NCBI RefSeq assembly: GCF_029407905.1
Contig: NC_073630.1
Location: 41,875,001 to 41,939,000 of the forward strand
Source: Bubalus kerabau
Taxonomy: Eukaryota > Chordata > Mammalia > Artiodactyla > Bovidae
Length of the DNA stretch: 64,000 bases
Direction: 5' to 3'
In this document: in pieces, positions 1-10,687 of the stretch
How the letters are laid out: the number at the start of each line of letters is the position of its first letter
Numbering within the stretch: position 1 is the stretch's first letter
Notes under the pieces: model-generated
Told to the model about the DNA's origin: nothing
Database searches by the model: none
Seen by the model: the letters and a program-made list of their open reading frames with translations, nothing else
Translations under genes and position numbers: made by a program

Positions 1-555
1 ATGCCCAGATAGCTTATGAATCCAGCGCAGGAGAGAAGAAATATATCCAAATAACTAGAACAGGAGGCAGTGCTTCATAAGCATACCAGGAGAGGTACTG
101 GGGTTTTGGGCAAGTTTGGAGCTCTAAGAGACCTTATTTGTTTGGGAGGATTTTGGAAGGCTTCTTGGAGATGGTGGACTTAGAACAAGGTAACAAAATA
201 AGGGCAAGTCCTTGCCAGAGGCAGAAGAACAGAAAGAGATGGGAGGGTATCTCATGCAGGGGAAATGGTAAGAACCAAAGAAAGACTTTGTGGGGTAGTG
301 TCTGAGGCCCCAAAATGTCTACATTTGACTAGCATAAGAGACATGTGGAGAAGATTGGGTGAAACGTCTGGAAGTATAGATCAGTTCCTGATCATGAAGG
401 AACTTGACCACATGGATAAGGGGTTTGGAATTTGTTCTGAGGATATAATCACAGGAAGTGCCTACTCAGAAGAGGGACAGAATCAGCCATGCCTCGGGAA
501 AATTCCTCTGGTAGTATATGCAGACCTCCCATTGACGTTGGGATAAAGTTTCAAA
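1..555. other. Unassigned sequence, no gene recognised
   Basis: I recognise no repeat or gene here. A 93-codon open frame at 265-546 (+) has no domain or composition that suggests a real protein and is probably chance. Confidence 0.4.
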
Positions 556-835
556 TCCTTAACACAGTCTATTAGCTCCTGCGTAATCCAGCCCCTTCTG
601 CCTCTCCAGCTTGTTCTTTCCAGGCGAGTACCAGACCTGCCTGGGTTCTCTTAGCCTGTGGGTGGGTGGGTACCAAGCTGTTTCCTGCTTCTCCCACACC
701 TCCTCCACAACCAGTCAGCACTTCTTTCACAACTTTGTTAAAAGTCATATCGTCAGGGAAAACATCGCTGACCACCAAGCATCTTTCCTTTTTCTTTGTA
801 TTTATCACTTATCCTAGTGTTGGAATTAATAATTA
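556..835 (+). repeat. Probable L2 LINE fragment
   Basis: Pyrimidine-rich text in the order expected of an L2 3' region: CTGCCTCTCCAGC, then CTGACCACC, then TATTTATCACTTAT. The match is diffuse, as expected for an old copy. It could be another pyrimidine-rich fossil. Confidence 0.4.
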
Positions 836-1065
836 CTGTGTCTCTTTGCCTATTACAGATGAGAAATTTAAGCTCAGAAAGATTTTCTTCCCCTCCCCGC
901 AACAGAAGAGCAAAGAAGGAGGAGAGCAGACTAGGGCTTTAAGAAGTATTTACCCCAGAATAAAGAGAAATATTTCAAGTGTTTAGTTGATTTTATGCAA
1001 TGACTTCCTGCTTGTAATCCTTGGATAAGTAAATATATATTTGTCCTCTTCTGTAATATAATAAC

Positions 1066-1962
1066 TGTGTATTGTCACCCTGCTTATTTAACTTCTATGC
1101 ACAGTATGTCATGTGAAATGCCAGGCTGGATGAATCACAAACTGGCATCAAGTTTACCAGGAGAAATATCAACCTCAGATGTTCAGATGGCACCACTGGA
1201 ATAGCAGAAAGTGAAGAGGAACTAAAGAGCCTCTTGATGAGGGTGAAAGAGGAGAGTGAAAAAGCTGACTTAAAACTCAACATTCAAAAAACCAAGATCA
1301 TGGCATCCAGTCCCATCACTTCATGTCAAAAAGATGGAGAAAAAGTGGAAACAGTGACAGATTTTCTTTTCTTGCACTCCAAAAACAATGTGTATGGTGA
1401 CTGCAGTCATGAAATTAAAAAAGACTCTTGCTCCTTGGAAGGAAAGCTATGACCAACCTAAATAGCATATTAAAAAACAGAGATATCACTTTGCTGACAA
1501 AGGTCCATATAGTCAAGGCTATGGTTTTTCCAGTAGTCATGTACGGTTATGAGAAGTTGGACCATAAAGAAGGCTGAGTGCTGAAAAATTAATGCTTTTG
1601 AACTGTGGTGCTGGAGAAGACTCTTGAGAGTCCTTAAGACAGCAAGGTTATCAAACCAGTCAATCCTAAAGGAAATCAACCCTAACTATTCATTGGAAGG
1701 ACTGATGCTAAAGCTCCAGTGCTTTGGCCACCTGGTTCAAAGAGCCAACTTATCAGAAAAGACCCTGATGCTGGGAAAGATTGAGGGTAGGAGAAGAAGG
1801 GGGTGACATAAGATGAGATGGTTGGATGGTATCATGGACACAATGAACAGGATTTTGAGCAAACTCAGGGAGACAGTGAAGGACACAGAAGCCTGGCATG
1901 CTGCAGTCCATGGGATGGCAGAGAGTTGGACAAACTTAGTGACTGAACAATAACAACATAAT
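1066..1962 (+). mobile_element. BovB (RTE) LINE, old 5'-truncated copy
   Basis: It starts inside the reverse transcriptase (RT) core, just after the QGC-type motif (TGTATTGTCACCCTGCTTA), and continues through the thumb and C-terminal region to the 3' end. Recognisable peptides include MASSPITS and KTLMLGKIEGRRRRG, spread over several frames. The catalytic YADD box is lost: the DNA at 1166-1181 no longer encodes it. The tail is AACAATAACAACATAATA and not CTGAA repeats, as in the older BovB at 37.0-38.9 kb, which suggests an older subfamily. There is no intact ORF. Confidence 0.9.
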
Positions 1963-2004
1963 AACTAACTCTTATAGGGGTTTATAATTTTTATATCCAC
2001 ATGA

Positions 2005-2160
2005 ATGTGATCTTTGTATGTCACTTGACCTCATAACAATCCTGGAAAGTGCAGAACTGATGTTACCCAGTTCTACAGATAGTGCAGTCCAGGGCAGAGA
2101 GGTGATTGGCCCAAGGGCATGGCTATTACATGAGAAACTGGGACTTTGTCCCCTTTAACT
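2005..2160 (-). repeat. MIR SINE, reverse orientation
   Basis: In reverse MIR order: a decayed 'cctcataacaatcctg' block, a 'ctacagatag' block, then 'agagaggtgattggcccaag' and a degenerate 'ggctattacatgagaaactgg' end. The tRNA-derived head is not well preserved. Confidence 0.7.
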
Positions 2161-2164
2161 TTGA

Positions 2165-3160
2165 ATTTTGGTCTTTTTGATTGAGTTATTTTCCCTCTCA
2201 AATAGGATATTATGAAGAGATGTTAATATAAGTACAAAAATGCTGTGTAATATGTAGCATAAATATGAATTAATGTATGGAGAAATGGAGGGAGAGCAGA
2301 GAGCTGACTAAAAGAATGAAGTGAAGTCACATTAGGGCATTGACACACTTCCAACTTGTTAGAGAGCAACATTTCTTTAAGTCAATTTGAAAAATTGGCT
2401 AGGAAAAAGGTATTTAAATCCTGCCTAAATGACCTCAATTTCTGTTCCAATAAATTACTGGTCTTCTTTGCAATTAGTCATCCAGCTTGTCAACCATATG
2501 AGCAGAGGATTTATTTTCTGTTCAGGCAGTTCTGTTGAGCAGATGGGCAGGCTGCCATAGTAGACCCTGGCTGTGCTTCCAGGTAATATGGGGGGTGGGT
2601 GCGGGTGGAGGGGAGGGAGGCAGAAGCTAAGATTATCATCTGGAGAAATTTTCTTATTGTTCAGTCAGCTCTGAGATGATATCCAGGCTTTGTTCTAAAA
2701 TCTAGTTTTAGATGTGTTGTTTGGAAGTTAAGAGATTTTCTTCCTCTTGTTACGCTGACGCAAGGCCAGCTGGGCAGAGGGGAAACCAGAATGTGTGCAG
2801 GTTTAGTCCTCGAAAGCATTGACGGAGTGTTGCTTAGTTCATCATCTGCCAGGTGGGATCTTGAGTGGCAGCCAGATTTAATTACTTGGAGGTCACTGGA
2901 AGGTGCTGTGATCTGAAGCTGGAGAGCAGCTACAGATCAGAGCCTGGGGAAGCAGAGAAACAGGAGACCAAACTGTAGGAGGAAGTGGACGTGGGTAAAG
3001 ACTGATCCTGCCAGAGGATGTTGCTTTTGCCCCAGCTTATGTCACTGGATTGTTGCAGAGATGTGCCCTCTTGCCCACTGGACAAGTATCTATGCTGCCC
3101 ACTGGACAACAACACAGTCAAGATTTCAATTTGGCCTTTCCTTTTAGATTAACACAATAA
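2165..3160. other. Unassigned sequence with one G-rich tract
   Basis: I identify no family or gene. The stretch includes the G-rich tract at 2590-2620 (listed separately) and a purine-rich segment near 2900-3000. The 63-codon minus-strand frame at 2930-3121 is low-complexity and likely chance. Confidence 0.4.
2590..2620 (+). other. G-quadruplex-type G-rich tract
   Basis: Five runs of three or more G are separated by 1-4 bases (G6, G3, G3, G4, G3), meeting the usual four-run criterion for intramolecular quadruplex folding. It is not inside a repeat I recognise. A regulatory role would be inference only. Confidence 0.6.
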
Positions 3161-3164
3161 AGTC

Positions 3165-3760
3165 CTGACAGGTCTGCCTGTTTCTACCCTTGCTTTGCTT
3201 CAGGGATATCTCAATATGGATTTCTTTGTTCAAAACCCTTAGATGACTTCTCTTTTTATTCAGAGTAATAGCCAAAGTCCTTAAGATATTTACCTTCCTG
3301 GCCCCTATAGGATCTAATCATCCATTGTTTCTCTTACCTGCCTCATTGGCCCTGGTCCTATGGGCATCTTTGTAGCTTCTCAAATACACCAGGCATATTC
3401 CCACTCCAGGGCCTTTGCACTTACTCTTCTCTGGCCTCAGATCCTCTTCTGCCCTGCATGAGTCTCTTTTATTACCTTCACAGCTTTGTGAGCAATTGCC
3501 TTATCAGAGAGTCCTTTCCTGATTACCCTACTTAAAAGTGCACCTCTTACCTCACCATCCTTCTTCTGTGCTTTATTTTCTAACATCCTTTATTTAACGA
3601 GTTTATTATCTGCTCTTCACTAATACAAAGTTCCATCAGGAAAAGGAATTTTGTCTGTTTTAAAATTTTTTAATTTGTTAACTCTTGTGTCTCCAGTGCC
3701 TAGAACCATGCCAGACCTATAGTACGCATTTAATTGCTATTCAATAAATAAATAACTATA
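3165..3760 (+). repeat. L2 LINE 3' end
   Basis: The L2 3' order is clear: 'caaaacccttagatgacttctc', 'agtaatagccaaagtcctta', 'ccagggcctttgcacttac', 'agagagtcctttcctgatta', 'gtctccagtgcctagaac', ending at 'attcaataaataaata'. L2 ORF coding capacity is gone. It is followed after about 30 bp by a second L2 end in the same orientation. Confidence 0.9.
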
Positions 3761-3789
3761 TTGGGCTGGGTTCTCTCTTTTTTTTTTCA

Positions 3790-4285
3790 CCCATCCAGCC
3801 ACCCATCCAGTAATTTCTGACCCAGTCACTCATCACTTCCTCTGATACTGCTTTCCCCTTTGTTCATTATTGTCCAATTTCACTTACATTCTTTTTGCTT
3901 CCTGATCTGTCCAAATTGGTTCACTCCTGAAAGACTTTGTACATGCCCTTTCTTCTGCCTGGAAAGTTTTTCCTCCAGATCATCTCATGTCACTCAGATC
4001 TCAGCCCAAATGTCACCTCCGTAAAGAAGTCTTCCTTGTCCTCCATCCCAATGACCTTGTTTACTATCTTCTTACCCTAATTTGGTATCATGTTTAAGAT
4101 TAAATATGACTACTTAAAATTATCTTGCTTATGTATTTTTTTGTTTACTCCTTCTGTCTTGTCTCCTGGTAGAATGTAAGTTCCGTTAGAGCAGAGATCC
4201 TGCTGGTTTTGTTTCTCATTGTACACACAATACCTAGACCAAAGCCTGGAGTATGTTGGGGTACTTAATAAATATTTGTTGGTTG
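3790..4285 (+). repeat. L2 LINE 3' end, second copy in tandem
   Basis: An independent L2 3' end with the 'ctcagcccaaatgtcacctcc', 'aagaagtcttccttgtc', 'gtagaatgtaagttccgtta' and 'cttaataaatatttgttgg' landmarks. The two L2 tails sit head-to-tail. They differ enough to be separate insertions and not a recent duplication. Confidence 0.9.
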
Positions 4286-4334
4286 TATAATTAAGATTAC
4301 ATCTCCTGGAATTAAACTATCTGTATTGAAACCT

Positions 4335-4385
4335 CTGAGTGTGCACACACATGTGCACATACACACACACACACGCACACATTGA
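4335..4385. repeat. CA/GT microsatellite, impure
   Basis: An interrupted CA run (CACACACATGTGCACATACACACACACACACGCACAC region) of about 45 bp. The interruptions make it a decayed, probably stable, microsatellite. Confidence 0.85.
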
Positions 4386-4514
4386 ACCTCAGTTTCATCA
4401 TTGAGTCTCACTATGATTACCTTTCTGTGTCTAAGTTTCTTATATGTATATGGGTATTGTAATAGTAAATCTCTCATGTGGATAATTATAGTGATACTAA
4501 TAGTGATAACTACC

Positions 4515-5030
4515 ATTATTGAGCAGAAACTACAGACCGAGCACTGTTTTAAACTCTGCTGCTGCTGCTGCTAAGTCGCTTCAGTTGTGTCCGACTCTGT
4601 GCGACCCCATAGACGGCAGCCCACCAGGCTCCTCTGCCCCTGGGATTCTCCAGGCAAGAACACTGGAGTGGGTTGCCATTTCCTTCTCCAATGCATGAAA
4701 GTGAAAAGTGAAAGTGAAATAGCTCAGTCCTGCCCGACTCTCAGCGACCCCATGGACTGCAGCCTACCAGGCTCCTCCGTCCATGGGATTTTCCAGGCAA
4801 GAGTACTGGAGTGGGTTGCCATTGCCTTCTCCGGTTTTAAACTCTACCTATATTTGATTATTTAATTCTCATTGCAACTCTGTGAAGTTGGCACTATTTT
4901 AATTCACATATTTCACATGACCCAAGTATTGGAAAAGCAAATAACATGTAGTTACAAATAGGTTGAAAGGGATTGAAGCCAAGGAAGTTTGACTCAGAAC
5001 TTGTGCTTTTACATTTACTATTACCATGTT
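4515..5030 (-). repeat. MIR SINE interrupted by a Bov-A2
   Basis: The reverse MIR reads 'gagcactgttttaaactct' on the left and resumes after the SINE as 'acctatatttgattatttaattctcattgcaactctgtgaag...' through 'gattgaagccaaggaagtttgac'. Removing 4558-4845 restores an uninterrupted MIR, which confirms the Bov-A2 borders. Confidence 0.8.
4558..4833 (+). mobile_element. Bov-A2 SINE (dimer)
   Basis: Two Bov-A monomers are joined by the ATGCATGAAAGTGAAAAGTG linker, with a (CTG)n head and a CCATTGCCTTCTCC end. A perfect 12-bp TSD, GTTTTAAACTCT, lies at 4546-4557 and 4834-4845. It is non-autonomous. Bov-A2 is restricted to ruminants. Its 3' end resembles that of BovB, whose machinery is presumed to mobilise it. 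Confidence 0.97.
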
Positions 5031-5034
5031 TGGA

Positions 5035-5895
5035 ACATAATAATCACTTAATAAACATCAGCCATTATATCTATGTAACATTTGTAAATGAATACACAGT
5101 GAATTTTGTTATTTCCCAAAGATATCAGCTGTGAAACCAGCATCTTCATATTATATTCCAGAAAAAGCATGGGGCAATTCACCCTGATGTTAAAATATAA
5201 TTCAAAAATATAAATCCATTGTTACATAGGGAGTAATTAAAATACATGAAAAGGAATATATTTTATTTAATTTGACCATAAAATGTATTGAAGATGTAAC
5301 ATGTGCTGTATTATACTGGCAACTGACATCTGTTAAAACAAGCTTCCAGAATGCCAGTTTGGCTTAGGTAATTTTGTGAAAGAGGTTCCATATCTGTGTT
5401 CTGGATAATTCCCCAATAAAAATATCTTGGCAAACTATAGCACACAGGATTTCAGCTTTGCTTTTGAATAGTTAAAATTGAACTCCAAACCTCAAATGTC
5501 AAAGGAATGCTGTGTATTTTCTTGTTCTCTATTGTTCTGTAATTTTCATTATGGGTATTTGCATACTTCTCAGTATTTACTAAGCTGCAATAGTTTTTGA
5601 GAAAAGGTATTTTATGTTCTTATATTTCATACTGTATTTATGGTGGAGCCTTGCATTTTGTGTAGGGAGTTAAAAACTTTTAACCACTCATAGATAACCG
5701 TTGTTACCTTGTGCATATTTGTGCTTTATAATTCATATTCAGGGAAATTGTTTTTCTTGGAATTAGAAGATGACATTGAATGATTAAGTATATATACATG
5801 TCAGCTCTGACTTATAGGAGACACGGTATCTCTGTTCAAATGGAAGATTTGTGTTTAGACCTTCTATAAGGGCAGTTGGTGTACCCAGTGAAGGC
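5035..5895. other. Unassigned AT-rich sequence
   Basis: There is no gene and no repeat I can name. No strong microsatellite or long frame is present. Confidence 0.35.
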
Positions 5896-5899
5896 ATTT

Positions 5900-6090
5900 A
5901 GATAATAACAGGATATTAGAGCTGGAAAGAACATTGGGACCCTATAATCTAATTTTTTCCTTTTATAGATGTGAAAACTGAAAACTAGTGACGTCTCTAA
6001 AATAACACAGCTAGTTAGTACCCGAACTGAAGTTAGGGCACCAGGACTAGAGCTAGAACTAGGTGTTCCAATTCCTGCTTTAAAGATTTG
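5900..6090. repeat. Ancient CR1/L3- or MIR3-type fossil
   Basis: The order 'gagctggaaagaacattggg', 'ttatagatgtgaaaactga', 'aacacagctagttagta' and 'agagctagaactaggtgttcc' is the pattern of a widely dispersed old mammalian repeat of the CR1/L3 or MIR3 class. I cannot decide between those names from sight. Confidence 0.55.
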
Positions 6091-6429
6091 TCAGAAGGAA
6101 GAGATAATATGCTGAAGGAATTTTGCTTTCCTATTGTAGACAGCACAACTTAGCAAATCTAGATCTAAATAGTTAATGTGTCCATTTGATTATCTGTGTG
6201 AAAAACAAATGCTTTTAGCAAAATATTCATGAGATTTTGAATCTGTTAAGGGTCTGTAGTGAGTAGATATATATCTTAATTTCACCAAAATAATAAATTT
6301 CTCTGATTGAAATAGTACCCATTCATTTAGAAATTAATAATATGCCAAAAAGCATGAGCACAAAATGAGTTACCCACCATTTTACCACTCTTAGACAAGT
6401 ATTGTTAATTTATGGATATTTGGTTTTTG

Positions 6430-6600
6430 TAATTCATGTCATATGTATGTATACATATATGTGTGTAATACAATTATACACAGTATAGGTTATATATAAA
6501 CAAATTATATATTAATATATATCAATATATATCAATACAAGCATTATATGTAATAGATAATAGTCTATTGTTATGTATATATAATTAATATTTGCTTAGT
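6430..6600. repeat. AT-rich TATA/TATG low-complexity tract
   Basis: Interspersed TATATA, TATGTA and ATCAATATAT words with no fixed period. It is probably slippage-derived, with no other function visible. Confidence 0.7.
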
Positions 6601-6678
6601 TAGGATCATATGAAACATTATTTCAAAATTTAAAAATGTGCTGGAAAATGTTCTCTCTTTTCTTATTTTTGAAGTGGG

Positions 6679-6785
6679 TTTTTTTTTTTTTTTTTTTTTT
6701 TTTTTGGCTGCACCCAAACAGGAATCAAACCCATGCTCCAGTATTGGAAGTCTGGAGTTGTAACCACTGGACCTCCAGGGAAATC
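6679..6785 (-). mobile_element. CHR-type tRNA-Glu SINE, reverse orientation
   Basis: A T27 run at 6679-6705 is the reverse-complement poly(A) tail. It is followed by 'ggctgcaccc', 'caggaatcaaacccatgctcc', 'aagtctggagttgtaaccactgg' and 'ctccagggaaatc', the cetartiodactyl CHR order. The box B region is decayed. The shared order with 25751-25868 supports the call. Confidence 0.85.
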
Positions 6786-7084
6786 TTTCTCCTTGAGTTT
6801 CTTTAAACTTTAGAATTACTTCACTGATATAAAACTACCTTGTCTAAGCATAATAATTGAGGGGAGGGGGCATAGATATTAAACTATTAACTTACCTTCT
6901 TAAAAATAGAGGTTTATTTAGTATTTCTGTTTCTTCTTGAATCATTTTTGGTATGTGATAGTTTTCAAATATATTGGCCTAGATTTGTTCATGATATTCT
7001 ACTTTTGGAATGTTTTGTCTCTAGTTTCACTCCATTTTCTTTCTTAATATCTGTTTTTTGTCTGCTTTATGTTTAGTTTTTGAT

Positions 7085-7478
7085 CAAGCTTATCAGATGA
7101 AAGTCCAGTTTTATCAGATATCTCAAAGCCTTGTGCCACCCATACCTTATTGCCCCAGCTGCTGGAAGCAACTTCAGCTACAGCCACCTAGCCCAAGGCC
7201 ACACACTTATCCTGGGGCAGCTCACATACGAAATCTGATTAAGGAGTAGAAGGCCAGTTGTTGTGGTCCAATGGGACAATTTTAATGGGTCATGTTAGCC
7301 TCAGAGCTCCTCATAGAGTCTACTGATGTTCTCTAGCTTGTATTGCAAACCATCTCCCTGCTCTGTTCCCTCTCCCTCTCTTCCATGGTTGTTAATCCCA
7401 AGAACACTTCCTAATAAACATCCTGAATGCTAAACTCTATCTCAGAATCAGCTTCTGGAAGAATGTAAACTTTAGCGT
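7085..7478 (+). mobile_element. ERVL-type LTR (class III ERV relic)
   Basis: This looks like an LTR because a polyadenylation signal AATAAA sits at 7413-7418, and because it ends next to a leucine-tRNA-like primer-binding text (TGGTACCAGGAGTGG at 7480-7494) typical of ERVL elements. The left edge is approximate, and the 63-codon frame in it is noise. It is an old endogenous copy with no coding function. A 3' partner LTR was not found in the window. Confidence 0.65.
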
Positions 7479-8210
7479 TTGGTACCAGGAGTGGACCAAA
7501 AAACTGACAATAAGATGGAGCTTTGCAGTTGTTTCAGTCACTGCCCACTGGGCAGTGAGGATCCCATCACTTGGTGGCAAGAAGAACACAGCAAGCCCCT
7601 GGCAGAAGTTATGGTCCAGTCATGAAAACTTTCATTCCTGGTGATCCAGGATATTTTCTAGAAGGCAGTGTCCTAACTAGTGTGAAGTTTTAGCCTTTTG
7701 TAAACTGTGATGGAAATGGCAACCCACTCCAGTGTTCTTGCCTGGAGAATCCCAGGGATGGGGGAGCCTGGTGGGCTGCCGTCTATGGGGTCGCACAGAG
7801 TTGGACACGACTGAAGCGACTTAGCAGCAGCAGCAGCAGCAAACTGTGATGGAAATCGTTAGTAAAAAGACAGTGGGATTGGATGGCTATTTCTATGCTC
7901 ATTGAAGTTCTAGAAAAAGATAATGAAAGACAGAAAATGAGTAACAGGCAATTAAAAGTCAAATGTGAAAGACTGAGGACCTCTTTGGGAAACTTTGAAA
8001 AGGATTGTATCTCTTGTAATGGGAGGGGAGAGAAAGCTGAAGAACAGGGACTCCATCAAAGAATATTTGACCTCCAAGGAGTGGTTATACTTCCCATCAA
8101 GGCATATCTGCCACACCAAGGTCAGGGCGCTAGCTGGGGAAGAATGAGTAAAGGTAAGACAACATTAAAAGAAGAAGATCAAGAACCACAGTAAAGGATA
8201 GACTGAACAA
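7479..8210 (+). mobile_element. ERVL leader and gag-like remnant
   Basis: The segment directly follows the primer-binding text. It holds a 103-codon frame at 7883-8194, rich in Lys/Glu and with a coiled-coil-like stretch near residues 8-40, as in ERVL gag-derived frames. The assignment to gag is inference from position and composition. A Bov-A unit at 7718-7840 interrupts it. No pol is present, so the copy is deeply truncated and inactive. Confidence 0.5.
7718..7840 (-). mobile_element. Bov-A SINE monomer, reverse orientation
   Basis: A single monomer, from GGCAACCCACTCC to (AGC)n. A perfect 16-bp TSD, AAACTGTGATGGAAAT, lies at 7702-7717 and 7841-7856, so insertion was into the ERVL relic. 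Confidence 0.95.
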
Positions 8211-8296
8211 ATAGGTAGTCAGTTGTAGGGGAAGTGTTATTAGAGGTGTAGCCAGTTAATCAATCAAAGTATATTAGTTTTGTAGCTTTTGTAAGG

Positions 8297-8381
8297 TTTA
8301 TAATTTGTTGTGATTTCTTTTTTTAATTTACAGTTTGTTGAGATTTCTTTTTTAAATTTATAATTTGTTTTGATTTCTTTT
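8297..8381. repeat. 30-bp tandem repeat, 2.8 copies
   Basis: Units start at 8297, 8327 and 8357 with an exact 30-bp period (TTTAtAaTTTGTTgtGATTTCTTTT pattern). Unit-to-unit differences are few. It lies between the ERVL remnant and a poly(A) tract. Confidence 0.85.
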
Positions 8382-8390
8382 CCCCACCTA

Positions 8391-8426
8391 AATAAATATG
8401 TTCACTTTGTACTAAAAAAAAAAAAA
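8391..8426 (+). other. Polyadenylation signal plus A13 tract
   Basis: AATAAA at 8391-8396 lies 17 bp upstream of an A13 run at 8414-8426, the arrangement of a retroposed mRNA 3' end. Either the upstream ERVL-derived transcript was reverse-transcribed from a polyadenylated RNA, or another short retrocopy ends here. No TSD was found to decide. Confidence 0.5.
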
Positions 8427-8439
8427 GAAAACAAAAAGC

Positions 8440-8700
8440 AAGAGACTAAATGTGTAATTTCACAAAACAGGAAACAAGAACAACTCTTAAATATGTGTAA
8501 AACTCACTGGTAATCAGAGAAATGCAAATTAAAAACAAAACTAGATGACATATTTTATATTTTAAATCTTAGAGTTGACAATAAAAAATGTGTGACAGTA
8601 ATTATTGATGAGAATAGTAAAGGCCAGGCACTTGTAGTTATGGTAGGTAGGAATATAAATTGATACAACTTCAGAAAGCAATTTAGGATTATTTACTTCA
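8440..8700 (+). mobile_element. Old L1 ORF2 3' fragment
   Basis: The 'aatcagagaaatgcaaattaaaa' block and the later 'gaatataaattgatacaacttcagaaagcaatttagg' block occur in order and correspond to the C-terminal end of L1 ORF2. Stops are frequent. The divergence fits an old L1M-type copy. Confidence 0.75.
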
Positions 8701-8704
8701 AGAT

Positions 8705-9085
8705 GAATATGGTGCAGATTCTATGGTGGCCCCCAAAGTTCCCTTCCCTGGAGTGTGAGCAGGACCTGCTTCAATAGAATATGGCAAAAGTGATAGGATG
8801 TCACTCTTGTGAACATAAAATTCTGACTTCCATGTTAGCAGATGCTGAGTATTGCTGGCTTTGGTGATGCAAGCTGCATTGTGAGGTGCCTTATGTTGAA
8901 GCCCACATAACAAGCAGCTAAGGGTGGACAGACAGCAAAGTTCATGTCTACAGACATGAACCTGATGAAATTCACAAACACAGTGTTTAGCAAGGCAGGC
9001 AAGACAATGAAGAGTACAAACAGAATGGTTCCATTTACAGTTCAAACAGAGCAAAGGTAACAATATATGATTGGGGATGTACACT
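8705..9085. repeat. Probable ancient dispersed repeat, family unnamed
   Basis: 'tggtggcccccaaag', 'aaaagtgataggatgtcac' and 'gctggctttggtgatgcaagctgc' form a pattern I associate with an old mammalian repeat, but I cannot name the family. A 128-codon minus-strand frame (8698-9084) covers it. Its Cys/Leu-rich composition has no domain logic and is likely chance. Confidence 0.4.
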
Positions 9086-9089
9086 TTTG

Positions 9090-9585
9090 TGAAAGAGATT
9101 TAAAAGGATAAGGTTGAAATAGTTATTCTTGGAGGGGTATTATAGGAATTAGGATTTCTATAGCAGTTGTATTGGGGAATAGCCCAGAGTCAGCCTAAAA
9201 GCTGTTGGCAGCATTCTAATTCTTAAACAGGATTGTAGATACCCTGATAATTTTTATAATTATAGTTTATATATTAACATGTATTTTATATCTGTTCCTT
9301 CATCTGTATGAAATAGTCCACAATAAATTGGTCCAATAATTTCTCTCCTAAAATTTTTATAGAGAACTACATCATGATGAGCCTTTCATTTGACTTAATT
9401 GAAAAATGTATTCTAAACATTGGTACTTTCTTGACTGTCCTATACTTCACCAGTAGTAGATAGATAATTTTATTTTCTAGTCTAGAGGTTGATCATGGAA
9501 ATGCAGCATCTCCAAGACTTTTCTGGAGTTGTGTTTTCCTGAAACTATTACCAAAATGAGAAAATGAGAGAATGCATCATATTTC
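9090..9585. other. Unassigned AT-rich sequence
   Basis: I see no gene or nameable repeat. Confidence 0.35.
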
Positions 9586-9589
9586 TAAT

Positions 9590-9965
9590 AGAAGTTCAAG
9601 TTAGAGAGAACTGGAAAAAGATTGTATAGAAGAGATAATGGTTGGGAATTTTCCATACTTGAAATAGGTGAATTCTCAGATTCAGGAAATATAAAAATAT
9701 CCCAGTCAGGTTAAATAAAAATCTTTCATAATGAAATTCTAGAATATCAGAGGAAAAAAGATCTGAAACGTAAACAAAGAGAAAAGTCAGATTACTTACA
9801 GAGGAAATATTATTAGGAGAGCTCTTTCTTGGCAGCAACAATAGAAACTGGAAGACAACAGAATATATTCTCAAAGAAGAGTCTTCAAGATTCCTGGAGA
9901 AGAGGACATTACATATTGTTAATTTTATAATAAACATAAGTCAAGAAAATTCTGGTGAAAAACTC
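9590..9965 (+). mobile_element. HAL1/L1 ORF1-side fragment
   Basis: The order 'ggttgggaattttccatac', 'agaaaagtcagattacttacagagg', 'ttcttggcagcaacaatag' and 'aagatgtcttc..attcctgg'-like text parallels the HAL1/L1 region. It is translationally dead. The 113-codon minus-strand frame over it is antisense noise. Confidence 0.55.
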
Positions 9966-10127
9966 CGGAATGAGTAAGACTCAGAGTATTTGTATGACAT
10001 TTATGATTTGTTAGTTAAGATTATTAGAGCAATGTATCAGGTTAACACATGCTTATTATCTCACAGTCCTTGGGGATAAAATCTAAAATGAGTTTTACTC
10101 AGTTAAATTCAGGGTGGTGGCAGGCCT

Positions 10128-10370
10128 TCTGGAGAAAAGTGAAAAGAAAGTGAAGTTGCTCAGTCATGTCCGACTCTTTGTGACCCCATGAACTATATGA
10201 ATTCTATGACCCCATGAACCAGTCTTATCTGTCCATGGGATTTTCCAGGCAAGAGTACTAGAGTGGGGTGCCATTGCCTTCTCCAGGGGATCTTCCCGAC
10301 CCAGGGATCAAACCCAGATTTCCCGTATTGCAGGCAGACGCTTTACCCTCTGAGCTACCAGGGAAGCCCT
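10128..10370 (-). mobile_element. Bov-tA SINE, reverse orientation
   Basis: The reverse element runs from 'aaagtgaagttgctcagtc' to 'taccagggaagccc', with the tRNA-Glu-derived head on the right. It has an internal duplication: TGACCCCATGAAC occurs at 10181-10193 and again at 10207-10219, which lengthens the body. It sits in the ancient repeat. Confidence 0.92.
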
Positions 10371-10687
10371 ACTCTGAGACAATTTGTTTCCTTGCCATTC
10401 AGCTTCTAGAAGCTGCCAACATTCCATGGGCTGTGGCATCTTCTTTTTTTTTTTTCAAAAAATTAATTCGTTTTTTATTGAAGGATAATTGCTTTACAGA
10501 ATTTTGCTGTTTTCTGTCAAACCTCAACATGAATCAGCCATAGGTATACATATATCCCCTCCCTTTTGGAACTCCATCCCATCACTCTCCCCATCTCACC
10601 CCTCTAGGTTGATCTAGAGCCCCTGTTTGAGTTTCCTGAGCCATACAGCAAATTCCCGTTGGCTATCTATTTTACATATGGTAATGT

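Noticed and set aside
265..546. 93-codon plus-strand frame
   Set aside because: No recognisable motif, ordinary composition and no splice logic that I could support.
4587..4865. 92-codon frame, repeated with variants at several other loci
   Set aside because: It is a chance frame through the Bov-A2 SINE; the same peptide pattern occurs in every copy.
8698..9084. 128-codon minus-strand open frame, Cys/Leu rich
   Set aside because: No domain, no start context, and it covers what looks like an old repeat. It is compatible with chance.
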